Assembly: GCF_009466385.1 (NCBI RefSeq)
Contig: NZ_WIAQ01000005.1
Span: 1 to 64,000, forward strand
Length of the DNA: 64,000 bases
Reading direction: 5' to 3'
From: Peribacillus tepidiphilus
GTDB lineage: Bacteria > Bacillota > Bacilli > Bacillales > DSM-1321
The notes under the pieces are model-generated. The model was not told the origin of the DNA, ran no database searches, and saw nothing but the letters and a program-made list of their open reading frames with translations. Of the stretch, positions 36,927-45,848 are shown one piece after another. A program made the translations under genes and the position numbers. Position 1 is the first letter of the stretch. The number at the start of each line of letters is the position of its first letter.

Positions 36927-37847
36927 ATGAAAAAAATCATGATTTTTATTAGCGCGATTATGTTGTTGTTTGCTGCGGGCTGTGCCCAAAAAGACAACGA
37001 AGAGAGTAATGGAAAAATAAAGGTAACATCGACGATTGGAATGATTAATGATGTGGTGCAGCAAGTTGGCGGTGAGCATGTAGATGCAGTAGGATTAATG
37101 AATTCAGGTGTGGATCCACATCTTTATAAAGCCTCTCAAGGTGATATTAAAAAGCTAAATGAAGCAGACATTATTTTTTACAATGGTCTTCATCTTGAAG
37201 GAAAGATGGTAGATATTTTTGAAAAAATGTCCAAAGAAAAGCCAACCATTGCTGTGACAAAGAATATACCGGAGTCAGAATTACTATCCCCACAGGATGG
37301 ATCAGATGGTCATGATCCGCACGTCTGGTTCAACGTTCAGCATTGGATTACAGCAACAGAAACGATTCGAGATGAACTGATTGCTCTAAAGCCTGAGTTA
37401 AAAGAAGAATTTACGGCAAATGCAAACGAGTATATTGCTAAGCTGAAAGAATTGGATAAGTATGTAAGAGAGCAAATTGCTCTTATTCCTGAGGAATCTC
37501 GTGTGCTCGTGACAGCTCATGATGCGTTTGGTTATTTCGGAGAGGCATATGGTATTGAGGTAAAAGGTCTTCAAGGAATCAGTACGGCCTCTGAATATGG
37601 AGCAAAAGACGTGAGCAAGTTAAGAGATTATTTAGTCGAAAACAAAATTAAAGCCGTGTTTGTTGAATCCAGTGTTCCGAAGAAAGCGATCCAGTCTGTC
37701 ATTGAAGGAGCAAAAGAAAAAGGACATGAAATCAAAATTGGCGGGGAGCTTTTCTCAGACGCAATGGGAAAAGCGGGAACTGAAGAAGGCACGTATATAG
37801 GAATGGTACGCCACAATGTCGATACGATTGTAAATGCATTAAAATAA
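36927..37847 (+). CDS. mntA: Manganese ABC transporter substrate-binding lipoprotein
   Basis: 306 residues from ATG 36927; a GTG at 36918 overlaps the AAAAGGAG ribosome site and is rejected. Lipobox FAAGC near residue 19. Cluster A-I (TroA/PsaA type) metal-site residues: His in GVDPHLY, His in DPHVWFN, Glu in VFVESSVP and Asp in LFSDAMG. Captures Mn2+ (possibly Zn2+ as alternative) for the ABC importer encoded downstream; the MntR-type operator favours manganese. Confidence 0.93.
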   Translation: MKKIMIFISAIMLLFAAGCAQKDNEESNGKIKVTSTIGMINDVVQQVGGEHVDAVGLMNSGVDPHLYKASQGDIKKLNEADIIFYNGLHLEGKMVDIFEKMSKEKPTIAVTKNIPESELLSPQDGSDGHDPHVWFNVQHWITATETIRDELIALKPELKEEFTANANEYIAKLKELDKYVREQIALIPEESRVLVTAHDAFGYFGEAYGIEVKGLQGISTASEYGAKDVSKLRDYLVENKIKAVFVESSVPKKAIQSVIEGAKEKGHEIKIGGELFSDAMGKAGTEEGTYIGMVRHNVDTIVNALK

Positions 37848-37862
37848 AGAAGGGGTGAGACA

Positions 37863-38615
37863 ATGAAAACTCCATTAGAAGTCAAGGATCTAACGGTAGC
37901 TTATCAGAAAAAGCCGGTGCTGAAGAACGTTTCTTTCAGCGTACCGGAAGGAAAACTTATTGGAATTATCGGTCCTAACGGAGCTGGTAAATCCACATTA
38001 ATAAAAGCTATTCTGGAATTAATTCCATCTATATCAGGGGAAGTTAAGATTTTCGGAGATTCTTATAAAAAATCAAGGAAACTAGTAGGCTATGTGCCGC
38101 AACGAGAGTCTGTAGACTGGGATTTTCCAACGAATGCACTTGATGTTGTAACCATGGGACGCTACGGACATTTAGGATGGTTTAAAAAACCAGGTGCGAA
38201 AGAGAAAAAAATAGCCCTAGAATGTTTGGAAAAAGTAGGAATGGGTGCTTTTGCAGACCGACAAATCAGCCAGCTTTCTGGCGGTCAGCAGCAACGTGTA
38301 TTTTTGGCACGTGCTTTGGCACAGGATGCGGAGCTATATTTTATGGATGAACCGTTTGTTGGTGTAGATGCCATGACCGAAAAAGCGATCATCGGCCTGT
38401 TGAATGAGCTTAAGCGCCAAGGAAAAACAGTGCTCGTTGTTCATCACGACCTGAATACAGTCAAAGAGTATTTTGATTGGGTCATGTTACTGAATCAAGA
38501 GCTGATTGCAATTGGTCCGACAGAGGAGATATTCACAAAAGACTACTTGCAAAAAACGTATGGTGGAAAACTAACAATGCTTGAAGCGGAAAACCAACCG
38601 CTGATAGTGAGTTGA
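37863..38615 (+). CDS. mntB: Manganese ABC transporter ATP-binding protein
   Basis: 250 residues, ATG behind GAAGGGGTGA. Walker A GPNGAGKST (about residues 38-46), Q-loop VPQRES, signature LSGGQQQRVFLARAL, Walker B LYFMDEPFVGVD and H-loop VVHHD intact. Located 15 nt after mntA and 10 nt before the first permease gene. Confidence 0.94.
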   Translation: MKTPLEVKDLTVAYQKKPVLKNVSFSVPEGKLIGIIGPNGAGKSTLIKAILELIPSISGEVKIFGDSYKKSRKLVGYVPQRESVDWDFPTNALDVVTMGRYGHLGWFKKPGAKEKKIALECLEKVGMGAFADRQISQLSGGQQQRVFLARALAQDAELYFMDEPFVGVDAMTEKAIIGLLNELKRQGKTVLVVHHDLNTVKEYFDWVMLLNQELIAIGPTEEIFTKDYLQKTYGGKLTMLEAENQPLIVS

Positions 38616-38625
38616 GGTGATTTTT

Positions 38626-39543
38626 GTGGATTGGAAAACCATCATACTTGATCCAAACACGCAATGGGTACTGTTCGGATCACTCTTATTAGGTCTCTCA
38701 AGCGGTGTGATTGGCAGCTTTGCTTATTTGAGGAAGCAATCTCTTATGGGAGATGCGTTAGCACATGCAGCCCTTCCGGGAGTATGCCTTGCGTTTATGA
38801 TAACGGGTACAAAATCGATATTCTCCTTTCTGATCGGGGCCATTGTTGCCGGAGTATTAGCTACCTTTTCAATCGGTTATATCACTCGTCACACAAGAAT
38901 TAAGCAGGATGCAGCACTCGGTATGGTCCTTTCCGTGTTTTTCGGATTTGGAATTGTGCTCTTGACGCAAATTCAGCATAGTGACAGCGGAAATCAGAGC
39001 GGTCTGGATAAATTTTTATTCGGCCAGGCAGCTTCATTGGTGAAAAGTGATGTGTACACGATTGGAATCATTGCCGCACTGCTTGTTCTGATCTGTACGT
39101 TGTTTTTTAAAGAGTTTAAGCTGCTTTCATTCGATCCTGGTTTTGCCAAAGGAATTGGGCTTCCGGTTGTATGGCTTGATCAATTTTTGATGGTATTGCT
39201 TGTCGTGGCGGTTGTTGTTGGTATTCAGTCTGTAGGAGTAGTCCTGATGGCGGCAATGCTGATCACACCTGCTGTCTCAGCCCGCTACTGGACGGATCGG
39301 CTCCATATAATGGTTGCTGTTTCTGGATTGTTCGGAGCTTTAAGCGGGGTGCTCGGAACGATCTTCAGTACAATGGCCGACAATATGCCAACAGGACCGA
39401 TGATTGTTCTTTCGGCAACCGTCTTTTTTGTCTTATCTGTCTTGTTTGGACCAACGCGAGGTGTTGTTGCAAAAGCTAGGGCAAAAGCGTCTAACAAAAA
39501 ATATGTACTTCAGCAAGCGGTAAAGGATGTGAATGGACTATGA
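38626..39543 (+). CDS. mntC: Manganese ABC transporter permease 1
   Basis: 305 residues from a GTG at 38626 (TGAGGTG 6 nt upstream; an earlier GTG at 38617 lies within that site). About eight membrane helices; ABC-3 family segment QSLMGDALAHAALPGVCLAF near residue 45 and the QSVGVVLMAAMLITPAVSAR block near 205. Forms a heterodimeric channel with the next protein. Its stop overlaps the mntD start by ATGA. Confidence 0.92.
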   Translation: MDWKTIILDPNTQWVLFGSLLLGLSSGVIGSFAYLRKQSLMGDALAHAALPGVCLAFMITGTKSIFSFLIGAIVAGVLATFSIGYITRHTRIKQDAALGMVLSVFFGFGIVLLTQIQHSDSGNQSGLDKFLFGQAASLVKSDVYTIGIIAALLVLICTLFFKEFKLLSFDPGFAKGIGLPVVWLDQFLMVLLVVAVVVGIQSVGVVLMAAMLITPAVSARYWTDRLHIMVAVSGLFGALSGVLGTIFSTMADNMPTGPMIVLSATVFFVLSVLFGPTRGVVAKARAKASNKKYVLQQAVKDVNGL

Positions 39544-40412
39544 ACGATTTTTGGATCATTCTAATCGGTGCGCTTGTTGCTTGTTCGTGCAGTATTGTTG
39601 GTTGTTTTCTAGTACTGCGGAAAATGAGTATGATTGGGGATGCAATTAGCCATTCAGTGCTTCCGGGCATCGTCATCGCGTTCTTGGTGAGCGGCTCAAG
39701 AGATTCACTGATCATGATGCTTGGGGCAGCAGCGTTAGGCTTGCTAACCGTCTTTTTGATCGGGATGTTCCATAACAGCGGCGTTCAATCGGATGCTTCC
39801 ATCGGCGTTGTGTTTACAGCATTATTTGCGGTCGGCGTTGTACTGGTCAGCTTGTTCACTCGCCAGGTGGACTTAGATTTGGACTGCGTATTGTATGGAG
39901 AAATCGCCTATGCACCATGGAACACACTGGAGATTGGCGGAATGGACTTAGGTCCGAAAGCAGTGTGGGGAGTAGGCGGAACGTTTTTATTAAACTTGCT
40001 AGTCATCGGCTTATTTTATAAACAGTTTAAAATTTGTGCGTTCGACCCGGCAATGGCAGCTGCTGTCGGCATTCCGGTCGTGTTCTTTCATTACCTATTA
40101 ATGAGTCTCGTGTCTGTTACAACCGTTGCTTCATTTGAAAGCGTCGGTGCGATTCTGGTGGTGGGTATGCTCATTGTACCTGCAGCGACAGCCTATCTAC
40201 TAACAGAAAGACTCAGCACAATGATCGCGATCAGCATGGGAATTGGTGTCGTAAGCTCAGTGTTAGGGTATTATGCCGCTTACATGTTTGACGCATCCAT
40301 TGCAGGCTGCATGATTACCGTAGCAGGTATATTATTTGTTATCACACTTTTCCTTTCTCCAACACACGGCGTACTTGTGAAAAAATGGCGTAGAAAACGG
40401 ATCGTGGTGTAA
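39540..40412 (+). CDS. mntD: Manganese ABC transporter permease 2
   Basis: 290 residues, starting in the 4-bp overlap with mntC, so translationally coupled. ABC-3 permease with MSMIGDAISHSVLPGIVIAF (about 28-47) and SVGAILVVGMLIVPAATAYL (about 200-219). Last gene of the operon, ended by a long terminator. Confidence 0.92.
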   Translation: MNDFWIILIGALVACSCSIVGCFLVLRKMSMIGDAISHSVLPGIVIAFLVSGSRDSLIMMLGAAALGLLTVFLIGMFHNSGVQSDASIGVVFTALFAVGVVLVSLFTRQVDLDLDCVLYGEIAYAPWNTLEIGGMDLGPKAVWGVGGTFLLNLLVIGLFYKQFKICAFDPAMAAAVGIPVVFFHYLLMSLVSVTTVASFESVGAILVVGMLIVPAATAYLLTERLSTMIAISMGIGVVSSVLGYYAAYMFDASIAGCMITVAGILFVITLFLSPTHGVLVKKWRRKRIVV

Positions 40413-40430
40413 GAGATTGATTGATTGATC

Positions 40431-40500
40431 GTCTGGACTTTCTGATAGAGCGAATCTGTTTGAGAATCAGGTTTGCTTATCAGAAAGTCCAGACTTTTTT
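40431..40500 (+). terminator. Terminator of mntABCD
   Basis: Perfect 17-bp stem between 40431-40447 (GTCTGGACTTTCTGATA) and 40478-40494, followed by TTTTTT. Confidence 0.92.
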
Positions 40501-40525
40501 AGTGGGGGAAGATTCAACAGCGGTC

Positions 40526-40690
40526 AGCTCCTACGCCTTTCTAAAAAGTAACGTTTGGCGGGATTCATTCAAGTATCGGCGGGATTATTCCTGAAGATTG
40601 CGGGATTCTTAGAAAAACCGGCGGGATTACTATTATTGCCGGAACTCGCGGGATTTTCAGGAAACTCGCGGGATTCTTGTGAAGGGTGGT
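40526..40690. repeat. Second GCGGGATT array with the same lead-in
   Basis: Six GCGGGATT cores at 40558, 40579, 40600, 40621, 40648 and 40668 (21, 21, 21, 27, 20 bp apart). Preceded by AGCTCCTA (40526-40533) and AAAAAGTAACGTTTG, the same lead-in as the array at 23280. It lies between the mnt terminator and a convergent unit. Confidence 0.88.
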
Positions 40691-40733
40691 TGAACGATCG
40701 TAAAAGACCACACTTTATCCTTCGAATCAATCG

Positions 40734-40859
40734 TTATGTAGCAATGAATCTTTCCACACGTAACATGGCAAGTGCAGGATCTCCTTCTAGATATCCCTTT
40801 TCTCTCATTTTCTTATAAACTTGTAATTCTTGAACACTATAAACAATCATTTCTCTCAT
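40734..40859 (-). CDS. 41-residue protein, second gene of a two-gene unit
   Basis: Minus-strand ATG at 40859 overlaps the stop of the upstream gene as ATGA, a strong sign of translational coupling. Sequence begins MREMIVYSVQELQVYKKM and continues with a charged helical region ending VERFIAT; no membrane segment. No family recognised. Confidence 0.55.
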   Translation of the reverse strand: MREMIVYSVQELQVYKKMREKGYLEGDPALAMLRVERFIAT

Positions 40860-41260
40860 TCTACTTCCTCTTCTTTTATAAAATCATTCAATCTTTCAAA
40901 AAACCGTATCATCATACCATTTGCTATATTGCTTAAAATAAATCCTTCAAAGAAGTGATTTCTTAGAATAATGGAAGTAATGAGTTTCCTCACTGTTTCA
41001 AAGTCAATGTCATGTACCTTAGTAGGATCATCAAAATAGATGTATCCTCCTTCGTTCACCCACTCGGTATAGTCAAAGCTGTATACAAGCTCTGCCTCAT
41101 ACATCAACTCAATGAGTTGGGACAATTTTTCCTGGTCTATGATGGATAGTTCCCATTCTGTCTGCAATTTGGTTTGCAGGTCCAATAGAAAAGGTTTATA
41201 TTTTAAGACTTCCTTCAATGCTTCTATATTTACTTGCTGGTCAAAGTCTACGTATATCAA
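40856..41260 (-). CDS. Acidic protein of unknown function
   Basis: 134 residues from a TTG at 41260, which has AAGGGG 6 nt upstream; the open frame extends to 41323 without a ribosome site. Begins IYVDFDQQVNIEALKEVL after the start and is rich in Glu/Asp and aromatic residues (YDxYTEWVNEGGYIYFDD-like central part). No transmembrane segment or catalytic motif recognised. Followed by an overlapping 41-residue ORF. Confidence 0.65.
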   Translation of the reverse strand: MIYVDFDQQVNIEALKEVLKYKPFLLDLQTKLQTEWELSIIDQEKLSQLIELMYEAELVYSFDYTEWVNEGGYIYFDDPTKVHDIDFETVRKLITSIILRNHFFEGFILSNIANGMMIRFFERLNDFIKEEEVE

Positions 41261-41323
41261 GTGGATCCCCCTTAATAAGGCATTTATGTAGTATGTATTT
41301 ACTATACAAAGTGTACTTATCAA

Positions 41324-41548
41324 ATTTTTGGGAGGGATGGTCGTTCTGTTATTGCCTAAATTGATGAAGGTAAGGATTTTGTCTTACAAGAACGCTTGTT
41401 GAATAAAATAATATTTCTGTTCAAATAAACTATTTTAAAAGTCAGTTACTGAGCACCAAAATATACCCATCTAAAATGTTTTGTCAGAGCCAACATAGCC
41501 ACTCTTATTTATTAAATATTCAAAAAAGTATAAAAATTAACTAGATAA
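41324..41548. other. Gap upstream of the TRAP operon
   Basis: AT-rich, no ORF. ACAAGAACGCTTGT (41387-41400 region) has 5-bp inverted arms ACAAG/CTTGT and might bind a regulator; AACGCTTGT recurs downstream of the operon near 49238. Confidence 0.3.
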
Positions 41549-41569
41549 ATTCCTTTGGAATGTTATAAT
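41549..41569 (+). promoter_or_regulatory. -10 box and spacer palindrome of the TRAP operon
   Basis: TATAAT at 41564-41569 has no good -35. ATTCCTTTGGAAT (41549-41561), perfect 5-bp arms around TTT, occupies the spacer, the position expected for an operator controlling a weak promoter. Confidence 0.5.
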
Positions 41570-41616
41570 AATATCATTATTTTTATTATTTTGAAAAATA
41601 AAGGGGGAATATTTGA

Positions 41617-42633
41617 ATGCTAAGAAAGAGCTTGTTAGGTGTTTTGTCTGTTTTCATTTTAAGCATTGTATTAGCAGGTTGTGGCAGCTCTAAATCTAAC
41701 GGGAAGGAAGAGTCACAAGATGAAACATTTACATTAAAGGCAGGTCACTCCTTAACAGAGGATCATCCTTATCATGTCGTTTTATTAGAGTTAGCAAAAG
41801 CGGTGGAGGAGCGTACGAATGGGAAGGTTAAGATTGAAGTATTTCCGTTAAGCCAGCTAGGTGCGGAAAGGGAGTTAACAGAGGCTCTTACGCTAGGAAC
41901 TGCCGATATGTCTATTTCGTCAACAGCCCCTATTGCCAACTTCTACAAACAAATCGGTATTCTTGATTTGCCATTTTTATTTGAATCAAGAGAGCATGCA
42001 TACAAGGTGTTAGATGGGGAAATTGGGCAGGAGCTATTAAAAGGTATGGAAGATATCGGCATAGTCGGACTAGCCTGGGGAGAAAATGGATTCCGTCATA
42101 TTACAAATAGTAAGCATGACATTACGAAGCCAGAGGATTTAAAAGGATTGAAAATTCGTACACAGGAAAACCCAATACATATTGATGCGTTTACAGCATT
42201 GGGGGCAAAGCCAACTCCAATGGCCTGGAATGAGGCGTTAACAGCTCTACAGCAAGGTGTTGTTGATGCACAGGAAAACCCAATTATTGTTGCAGATACG
42301 TACAAGCTTTATGAATCAAAGCAAACTCATATGACGTTAACAGGTCATCTCTATTCTCCTGCTGTCTTTATGATCAGTAAAGCTACCTGGGATAAGCTTC
42401 CTAAAGAGTATCAAAACATTCTTAAAGAAGAAACGAAAAAAGCAGCAGACCATGAACGCGAACTGATTGCTAAGTCTGACGAAGATTCTTTGAAAGTTTT
42501 AAAAGAAAAAGGCGTCAAAATTATTGAGAACATTGATGTTGCTCCATTCCGTGAAGCAATTAAGTCTGTTTATGAAAAATATGAATCTCAATTTGGTAAA
42601 GATAAAATTGAGGCAATCTTAAACGGAAAATAA
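41617..42633 (+). CDS. TRAP transporter solute-binding lipoprotein (DctP family)
   Basis: 338 residues. Lipobox VLAGC near residue 22, so membrane-tethered. DctP family with the carboxylate-binding Arg in LKGLKIRTQENPIH (about residues 178-191) and the conserved TALQQGVVDAQENP. The RTQENP signature indicates an organic acid ligand. First gene of a seven-gene operon; a hairpin follows before the small permease gene. Ligand unknown: C4-dicarboxylate, hydroxy acid or sugar acid are all possible. Confidence 0.9.
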   Translation: MLRKSLLGVLSVFILSIVLAGCGSSKSNGKEESQDETFTLKAGHSLTEDHPYHVVLLELAKAVEERTNGKVKIEVFPLSQLGAERELTEALTLGTADMSISSTAPIANFYKQIGILDLPFLFESREHAYKVLDGEIGQELLKGMEDIGIVGLAWGENGFRHITNSKHDITKPEDLKGLKIRTQENPIHIDAFTALGAKPTPMAWNEALTALQQGVVDAQENPIIVADTYKLYESKQTHMTLTGHLYSPAVFMISKATWDKLPKEYQNILKEETKKAADHERELIAKSDEDSLKVLKEKGVKIIENIDVAPFREAIKSVYEKYESQFGKDKIEAILNGK

Positions 42634-42638
42634 AAAAA

Positions 42639-42693
42639 TTAGAAACTTGGCGAGTGCTGGCGTCTTTTATTGGCACAGACCAAGTTTTTCTAA
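42639..42693 (+). terminator. Intercistronic hairpin after the TRAP binding-protein gene
   Basis: TTAGAAACTTGG (42639-42650) pairs with CCAAGTTTTTCTAA (42680-42693) with a bulge. Like the hairpin after tupA it sits between a binding-protein gene and its permeases and lacks a terminal T-run, suggesting differential expression, not operon end. Confidence 0.6.
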
Positions 42694-42712
42694 TCATAAG
42701 GGGAAGGTAAAG

Positions 42713-43189
42713 GTGGCTAAAAGAATCATTGATTCGTTAAATAGAGTAATAAAATGGATCCTCATTTTTCTCTTTTTTATTATGGTAATCGCTGTATTTT
42801 TGCAAGTTCTTTTTCGGTTTGTTCTTGATCAACCGTTGGCTTGGACAGAGGAATTAGCTCGTTATTTACTTATTTGGATTGCCTTTTTAGGGACGGGCTA
42901 TGCAATGAGTGTAAAAGCTCATCCGAGTATCGAGTTGCTTTTTGAAAAAGCGAGCATCTCTGTGAAAAAGGTTTTAATCGTTGTATCAACAGGACTAATG
43001 ATCTTTTTCTTTTGGAATATTGTTGTCAATAGCATTGAATTTATCCAACGGAGTATGACACAAACATCGCCAGTATTGCATGTACCAATGGGCTTAGTTT
43101 ATACAGTTATTCCGATATCAAGTGTTCTGTTTGTCATAAATCTTCTGTATATCGTCATTTCTGAATGGGGAAAGGAGGCAAGTCATTAA
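42713..43189 (+). CDS. TRAP transporter small permease (DctQ family)
   Basis: 158 residues from a GTG at 42713 with GGGGAAGG upstream; the longer frame starts inside the preceding hairpin. Four membrane helices, with the DctQ signature LDQPLAWTEELARYLLIWIAFLGT split across about residues 40-62. The stop overlaps the next start (TAATG). Confidence 0.88.
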   Translation: MAKRIIDSLNRVIKWILIFLFFIMVIAVFLQVLFRFVLDQPLAWTEELARYLLIWIAFLGTGYAMSVKAHPSIELLFEKASISVKKVLIVVSTGLMIFFFWNIVVNSIEFIQRSMTQTSPVLHVPMGLVYTVIPISSVLFVINLLYIVISEWGKEASH

Positions 43190-44457
43190 TGGCTTGGCTA
43201 TTATTCGCGTTATTAATTGTACTTTTCTTTATTAACATTCCAGTAGCAGTTGCACTTGGACTTGCCTCGATGATCATTCTAATGATTCAGGATAATGTTC
43301 CGTTAATGGTCATTGTCCAAAAAATGTTTAATTCCACTGATTCTTTTACTTTAATGGCTGTTCCGTTTTTTATCTTAGCGGGGAAATTGATGGAATCAGG
43401 CGGGATTTCTAAACGATTAATGCATTTTGCTAGTACAATTGTGGGAAGTCTTCATGGAGGATTAGCGATTATTTCTATTGTTACCTGTATGTTTTTTGCA
43501 GCTATTTCTGGATCCTCTGCTGCAACAACCGCAGCAGTAGGTAGTATTCTCATACCTGCTATGACGAAACGTGGCTATGACATAAATTTTGCTACAGCGG
43601 TTCAAGCTGCAGGTGGTACCATTGGCGTTATGATTCCGCCTAGTGTTCCGTTAATCTTATTTGGTGTAATTGCTGGAACATCGATCGGTGATTTGTTCAT
43701 CGCAGGAGTACTCCCAGGAATTTTTGTCGGGATCTCTCTTATTATCGTTGCTTATTTTATTTCACGTAAAAGAGGCTACGGTAAAGAAGAAAAAAGCTCA
43801 TTGAAAGATATTGTCATTGCATTTAAAAATGCCATTTTGGCTATGTTAATGCCTGTCATTATTTTAGGGGGTATATACGGCGGTATTTTTACCCCTACTG
43901 AAGGCTCTGTTGTCGCCGTTGTTTATGGATTAATCGTTGGTCTATTAATCTATAAAGAGATTAAATGGAGGGATTTGCCAGAGATCTTTATCTCTTCTGC
44001 AGTCACCTCTGCCGTCATTTTATTTATCATCTCTTGTGCATCGATTTTTGGTTTTTTATTAACAAGAGAACAAATTCCTCAGCAAATTTCAAATATCATG
44101 CTGGGAGCTACTACGAATCCTATAATGCTTTTAATCATTATTAATATCATTTTGTTGATTGTTGGTACGTTTCTTGAAACGGCAGCTGCTATCGTTATAT
44201 TGGCACCGATTCTTGTCCCTGTAGTTTCTGCCGCTGGAATTGATCTTGTACACTTCGGCGTTATTATGGTTGTAAATCTTGCCATCGGGATGGTAACACC
44301 TCCTGTTGGAATAAACTTGTTTGTTGCATCGAATATCGCAAACATCAAATTAGAACAAATTGTTCGAGCGATTATTCCGTTCATCATCATCTTGATTGTG
44401 GATGTATTAATTTTAAGTTTTATGCCATCGATTAGCCTGTTTTTACTAGATAAATAG
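43189..44457 (+). CDS. TRAP transporter large permease (DctM family)
   Basis: 422 residues from ATG 43189 (AAAGGAGG 10 nt upstream). About 12 helices; DctM markers AAISGSSAATTAAVG (about residues 100-114), GGTIGVMIPPSVPLIL and VTPPVGINLFVA near the C-terminus. Forms the sodium-coupled translocation unit with DctQ. Confidence 0.92.
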   Translation: MAWLLFALLIVLFFINIPVAVALGLASMIILMIQDNVPLMVIVQKMFNSTDSFTLMAVPFFILAGKLMESGGISKRLMHFASTIVGSLHGGLAIISIVTCMFFAAISGSSAATTAAVGSILIPAMTKRGYDINFATAVQAAGGTIGVMIPPSVPLILFGVIAGTSIGDLFIAGVLPGIFVGISLIIVAYFISRKRGYGKEEKSSLKDIVIAFKNAILAMLMPVIILGGIYGGIFTPTEGSVVAVVYGLIVGLLIYKEIKWRDLPEIFISSAVTSAVILFIISCASIFGFLLTREQIPQQISNIMLGATTNPIMLLIIINIILLIVGTFLETAAAIVILAPILVPVVSAAGIDLVHFGVIMVVNLAIGMVTPPVGINLFVASNIANIKLEQIVRAIIPFIIILIVDVLILSFMPSISLFLLDK

Positions 44458-44468
44458 AGGTGAAAAAA

Positions 44469-45848
44469 ATGTACAAAGATTTATTAGCTATCCTAGATGA
44501 TCCTGAGCGGGTGAGTGTGAATGAGACTGTGCTGGAGCATCATAGTGGTGGTATGTCGTATCATGAGCGAAAAAAGCCAGATATTGTCGTGTTTCCAAAA
44601 ACTGAACAAGAGGTTGTTGACATTATAAAATATGCAGCCAAAAATCGTATTCCTGTTATTCCTTATGGTGCGGGAAGTAGTGTAGAAGGTCATGTAATCC
44701 CGATGTATGGGGGAATTAGTATGGATTTTACATTAATGAATGAAATTCTCTCGGTTTATCCGGATGATTTTGTCGTTAAAGTTCAGCCAGGTGTTACGAG
44801 AATGCAATTAAACAAGTATTTAAAAAAATATGGATTGTTTTTTCCGATTGATCCTGGTGCAGATGCCACAATTGGTGGCATGGCGGCTACAAATGCTAGT
44901 GGAACAAATGCGGTGAAGTATGGAACGATGAAGCATAATGTGCTGGGACTCCATGTTGTCACAGCAGATGGCAGCCTCATTTCAACGGGGGGAGAAACGA
45001 TCAAATCTTCAGCTGGCTATAATTTGACAGAGCTTATGATTGGTTCAGAAGGTACACTGGGTGTTTTTACAGAATTAACGTTAAAGCTGGCTGGGATCCC
45101 GGAAGCAACAGTTGTTGCTAAAGCTATTTTCGAAACGGTTGAAAAAGCAGGTAAGGCAGCTGAGCTTGTTCTTCAGTCAGGTGTAGGAATCGGTAAAATG
45201 GAGCTCGTCGATGATGCGACGATACAAGCTGTTAACGAATTTAAAGGGACAACTTTTGAAGAAGCTCCTACTCTTTTTCTAGAATACAGTGGCACTACAG
45301 AGGCAGTTAATCAAGGAATTTCTTTAATTAAGGAATTAATAGAAGAAGCTGGGGCGATTCGATTTGAATTTGAGAGCGACTCTATTAAACGTGCGCAGCT
45401 ATGGGAAGCGCGCCATCAAGCTGCGTTGGCCATCGTAAGCAGAAAGCCAAATAGAAAGCTTGTTTCAACCGATGTTTGTGTTCCGATTTCGCAATTAGCG
45501 ATTTCCATTGCATATACACGGAAATTATTAGAAGAATACCATTTAGATGGAGCTATTCTCGGTCATGTTGGAGATGGGAATTTCCATGCGGTCTTTGGAC
45601 TAAATACCGACGATGAAGATGAAATGAGGCGTTTTCATGAATTGAATGAGAAAGTTGTCACGTTTGCTCATGACCATAGAGGGACATGTACGGGCGAACA
45701 TGGTGTAGGCATAGGGAAAATGAGCTTTCTCAAAAAAGAACGCAGATCTTCTTTACATGTAATGAAAATGATTAAAAAATCACTCGATCCAGACAACATT
45801 TTAAATCCAGGAAAAATTTTGGAGATGGAAGAGGTATATCAATCATGA
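44469..45848 (+). CDS. FAD-linked 2-hydroxy-acid dehydrogenase (GlcD/LDHD type)
   Basis: 459 residues from ATG 44469 (GAGGTG 6 nt upstream). FAD-binding PCMH domain: PYGAGSSVEGHVIP (about 62-75) and MAATNASGTNAVKYG; C-terminal cap with HVGDGNFHAVF and the metal-site EHGVGIGKM. Family oxidises D-2-hydroxy acids (D-lactate, glycolate, D-2-hydroxyglutarate) and passes electrons to the chain. In this operon it likely oxidises the imported acid or a product of it. Its stop overlaps the next start by ATGA. Confidence 0.85.
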   Translation: MYKDLLAILDDPERVSVNETVLEHHSGGMSYHERKKPDIVVFPKTEQEVVDIIKYAAKNRIPVIPYGAGSSVEGHVIPMYGGISMDFTLMNEILSVYPDDFVVKVQPGVTRMQLNKYLKKYGLFFPIDPGADATIGGMAATNASGTNAVKYGTMKHNVLGLHVVTADGSLISTGGETIKSSAGYNLTELMIGSEGTLGVFTELTLKLAGIPEATVVAKAIFETVEKAGKAAELVLQSGVGIGKMELVDDATIQAVNEFKGTTFEEAPTLFLEYSGTTEAVNQGISLIKELIEEAGAIRFEFESDSIKRAQLWEARHQAALAIVSRKPNRKLVSTDVCVPISQLAISIAYTRKLLEEYHLDGAILGHVGDGNFHAVFGLNTDDEDEMRRFHELNEKVVTFAHDHRGTCTGEHGVGIGKMSFLKKERRSSLHVMKMIKKSLDPDNILNPGKILEMEEVYQS

